DNA from: a bacterium
GTDB taxonomy: Bacteria > BMS3Abin14
DNA length: 16,497 nucleotides
Direction: 5' to 3'
Assembly: GCA_029210545.1 (NCBI GenBank)
Contig: JARGFV010000054.1
Coordinates: forward strand, 1 to 16,497
Below are positions 14,683 to 16,497 of the stretch, piece by piece (position 1 is the stretch's first letter; each line of letters opens with the position of its first letter). The translations under genes and the position numbers were made by a program. Below the pieces are notes generated by a model. The model saw nothing but the letters and a program-made list of their open reading frames with translations. It was not told the origin of the DNA and did not search any database.

Positions 14683-15831
14683 TCAGTGGGCCCCGCCGGA
14701 CCCTTTACCCGCATGCTCGATATAAGCCCGGATGAACCACAGCAGGGTGTGGATCCCGAAGAAGGCGAACACACCTGAAAGCAGGATGACCATGGCCAGA
14801 TAAACGTAGTAGAGCAGGGGGTTCTTCCCGGCATCATGGTAATCGGCGTGGGGCATGTAGAGGGTGAAGTTCCTGTTGGCTCCGGGGTGGCACTTGCCGC
14901 AGGTGCCGATAATGTTGTCAGGATGCACCATGGACGCCGGGTCCGACCCGGCGAGGATGCCGTGGGAACCGTGGCAGTCAGGGCACTGCGCCGCTCTTGT
15001 GTACCCCATGCCGGTGACCTGCCCGTGATAATTCTTTCTGAAGGTGTAGCCCATCTCCTCGTGGCACGCCGAGCACCGTTTGACCACCGTCAGCAGGAAC
15101 TCGTCGTCCATGGCTCTTTCGGTATCGTGGGCTGAGTGGCACGAGATGCAGACCGGCGCGTCATCGGGACTGTCTGCGGATATCTTGCCGTGGACACTGG
15201 TCCTGTAGATCTCGACGATCCCCCGGTGGCAGGAAGCGCAGGTGTCGTTGATGTTGGCGCGTGCCACCCGGGATCCTTCGTCGCCGGCTCCCCTGATATT
15301 GTGGTTGCCGTGGCAGTCGTTGCAGACGGCGGAAAACACGACGCCGCTCCTGATAAGGACGACACCGTGGACGCCGGTCTCGTATTCGGCGCACACGTCA
15401 GGGCTGCCCTGATCGGAGTGACACTGGCAGCAGGTCGCCGGGATGTTGAAATCGTAAACGGTTGAACGGGAGTCTGTCCCGGGCAGGATGCCGTGGGTGC
15501 CGTGGCAATCGGAACATTCAGCAGGGTGTCCCGCGGCCTCTATCTCCCCGGTCATGTCGTCGTGACAGTTCTCGCAGGCGACTTTCCCGAGATCCTCTTC
15601 ATGTTCGTCTTCCGCGTCGGCCGCGTCCTCGTGACAGTCCGTGCAGTCCAGGTCACCGTGGACGGAAGCTCCGAAGGTCCCTTCATCTATATATAGGGAG
15701 ATCTCCCTGCCCTGGACGGTTTTGGTGAGAGAGTCGTCCGAGTGGCAGTCGAAGCAGTCCGAAGTGGTGAGAGCCTGGGCCGGGGACGCGGCAACGAGGA
15801 TCATGGCGGCGATCCATAAGATATTCCTCAT
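14683..15831 (-). CDS. Undecahaem cytochrome c with C-terminal membrane anchor
   Basis: 382 residues from ATG 15831, preceded by AAAGGGGA; the frame extends to 15909 but lacks a better start. Residues 1-20 are a signal peptide (cleavage after PAQA). Eleven CXXCH sites start at residues 26, 63, 86, 106, 134, 170, 198, 228, 253, 283 and 311; the fifth is CCQCH. Many are followed by HG or HGIL, typical of tightly packed bis-His haems. The sequence is acidic at ~69-82 (DAADAEDEHEED). A C-terminal helix (~338-368) anchors it with the c-haems in the periplasm. It should accept electrons from the b-type cytochrome encoded 17 bp downstream. It lies 127 bp after atpE, behind a terminator, so it has its own promoter. 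Confidence 0.92.
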   Translation of the reverse strand: MRNILWIAAMILVAASPAQALTTSDCFDCHSDDSLTKTVQGREISLYIDEGTFGASVHGDLDCTDCHEDAADAEDEHEEDLGKVACENCHDDMTGEIEAAGHPAECSDCHGTHGILPGTDSRSTVYDFNIPATCCQCHSDQGSPDVCAEYETGVHGVVLIRSGVVFSAVCNDCHGNHNIRGAGDEGSRVARANINDTCASCHRGIVEIYRTSVHGKISADSPDDAPVCISCHSAHDTERAMDDEFLLTVVKRCSACHEEMGYTFRKNYHGQVTGMGYTRAAQCPDCHGSHGILAGSDPASMVHPDNIIGTCGKCHPGANRNFTLYMPHADYHDAGKNPLLYYVYLAMVILLSGVFAFFGIHTLLWFIRAYIEHAGKGSGGAH

Positions 15832-15859
15832 TAGTTTCCCCTTTAAGCGGTGTCCGATA

Positions 15860-15881
15860 GCCCTTCGAAAAACCGGAGGGC
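15860..15881. repeat. Small inverted repeat in the cytochrome leader
   Basis: GCCCT (15860-15864) pairs with AGGGC (15877-15881), 29 bp upstream of the ATG at 15831. It is short and may be chance. Confidence 0.3.
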
Positions 15882-15902
15882 ATTGAATAAAAAAAGTATT
15901 CC

Positions 15903-15924
15903 TTTTCACAAGCGGTCGTGAAAA
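15903..15924. promoter_or_regulatory. Operator-like inverted repeat upstream of the undecahaem gene
   Basis: TTTTCAC (15903-15909) and GTGAAAA (15918-15924) form a perfect inverted repeat with an 8-bp spacer. It overlaps the T-run of the atpE terminator and lies ~72 bp upstream of the cytochrome start. The half-sites face the wrong way for a Rex operator (TTGTGAA-N4-TTCACAA). Which regulator would bind, if any, cannot be said. Confidence 0.3.
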
Positions 15925-15952
15925 AAAGAGGGAGGGAAAAAGTCCCCCCCCC
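15921..15952 (-). terminator. Intrinsic terminator of atpE
   Basis: On the minus strand a run of G (15952-15944) pairs with CCCTCCC (15936-15930) around a short loop that includes ACTTTTT, and is followed by TCTTTTTTT (T-run at 15927-15921). It begins 7 bp after the atpE stop. The G-run with one G-U pair makes a 7-bp stem. Confidence 0.7.
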
Positions 15953-15958
15953 TGGTTC

Positions 15959-16342
<384 letters not shown>

Positions 16343-16348
16343 TCACCT

Positions 16349-16497
16349 CGCAAAAAGTCCCGCTTGGACTTTTTGCGATCCTTTCAGTTGATGGCTTTGC
16401 ACAAAGTCATCAACGCGCCCCGCGTGGGGCGCCCAAATCAATGACCGGCAATGGCAGTCATTGATTTGTGAGGAAAGTGAAAATGACACTTTTCGCT
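16349..16497. repeat. Array of palindromes at the right edge
   Basis: Five hairpins follow one another without a gene. CGCAAAAAGTCC (16349-16360) pairs perfectly with 16366-16377. GTTGATG...CTTTG pairs with CAAAG...CATCAAC (about 16388-16415, one G-T pair). GCGCCCC pairs with GGGGCGC (about 16416-16433). CAAATCAATGAC pairs perfectly with GTCATTGATTTG (about 16435-16469). The last is AGTGAAAA with TTTTCGCT, cut by the end of the window. The first and last belong to the hairpin family at 3-65 and 1138-1197. Confidence 0.75.

Overview
The window is GC-rich bacterial DNA, and every recognisable gene lies on the minus strand. The gene content points to an anaerobic or facultative member of the old Deltaproteobacteria (Desulfuromonadota/Geobacter-like or an uncultured relative). 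The signs are three large multihaem c-type cytochromes (32 predicted c-haems in all), a Rex NAD(H) sensor, Gram-negative LPS heptose genes, an mfd gene followed by two parvulin-type chaperones, and an ATP synthase c subunit with a cleavable-looking leader. No sequence search was possible, so the lineage is an inference.

Layout in the direction of transcription (right to left). (1) 16497-16286 is non-coding and full of hairpins. (2) 16285-15959 is atpE, followed by a good intrinsic terminator. (3) 15831-13799 holds an 11-haem c-type cytochrome and a five-helix b-type cytochrome; together they look like a split version of a CbcL-type quinol oxidase. A perfect 12-bp stem-loop follows. (4) 13798-13473 is a gap with a candidate promoter and two hairpins that would lie in a long leader. 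(5) 13472-9214 encodes a b6f-like complex: Rieske protein, cytochrome b6-like subunit, subunit IV-like protein, 9-haem cytochrome and NapC/NirT-type 12-haem cytochrome. (6) rex begins 4 nt later. It is followed by gmhA, a conserved gene of unknown function, rfaE2, mfd and two SurA/PpiC-type foldases, ending at 1231. From 13472 to 1231 the twelve genes overlap or abut almost everywhere, mostly by 4 nt (ATGA or GTGA), with gaps of 25 nt or less. They probably form one transcription unit or a chain of translationally coupled ones. (7) 1230-978 is a repeat-rich gap. (8) 977-696 is an S4-domain RNA-binding gene, followed directly by a 59-codon open frame (694-515) that looks like an internally deleted remnant of a group 4 hydrogenase/NuoB-like small subunit. 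(9) 514-1 is non-coding apart from hairpins.

The most interesting system is the Rieske/cytochrome b complex. The b6-like subunit keeps four haem-b histidines at b6-type spacing and the cysteine that binds haem ci/cn in b6f. In contrast, two hallmarks of the electron-bifurcating Qo site are changed. The Rieske protein has Tyr instead of the first His ligand of its [2Fe-2S] cluster and lacks both disulphide cysteines at their usual places. The subunit IV-like protein has Val-Val-Trp-Ile where Pro-Glu-Trp-Tyr is expected. With two multihaem cytochromes encoded in the same operon, this suggests a quinone/cytochrome c oxidoreductase whose high-potential branch has been rebuilt or lost. The rex gene directly downstream suggests that the cell ties this complex to its NADH/NAD+ state.

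Non-coding DNA is also unusual. A hairpin family with compensatory stem changes occurs at both ends of the window and near 1.1 kb, and two different heptad repeats (AGCT-N3 and TGCA-N3) occur, one of them inside the start of a cytochrome gene.
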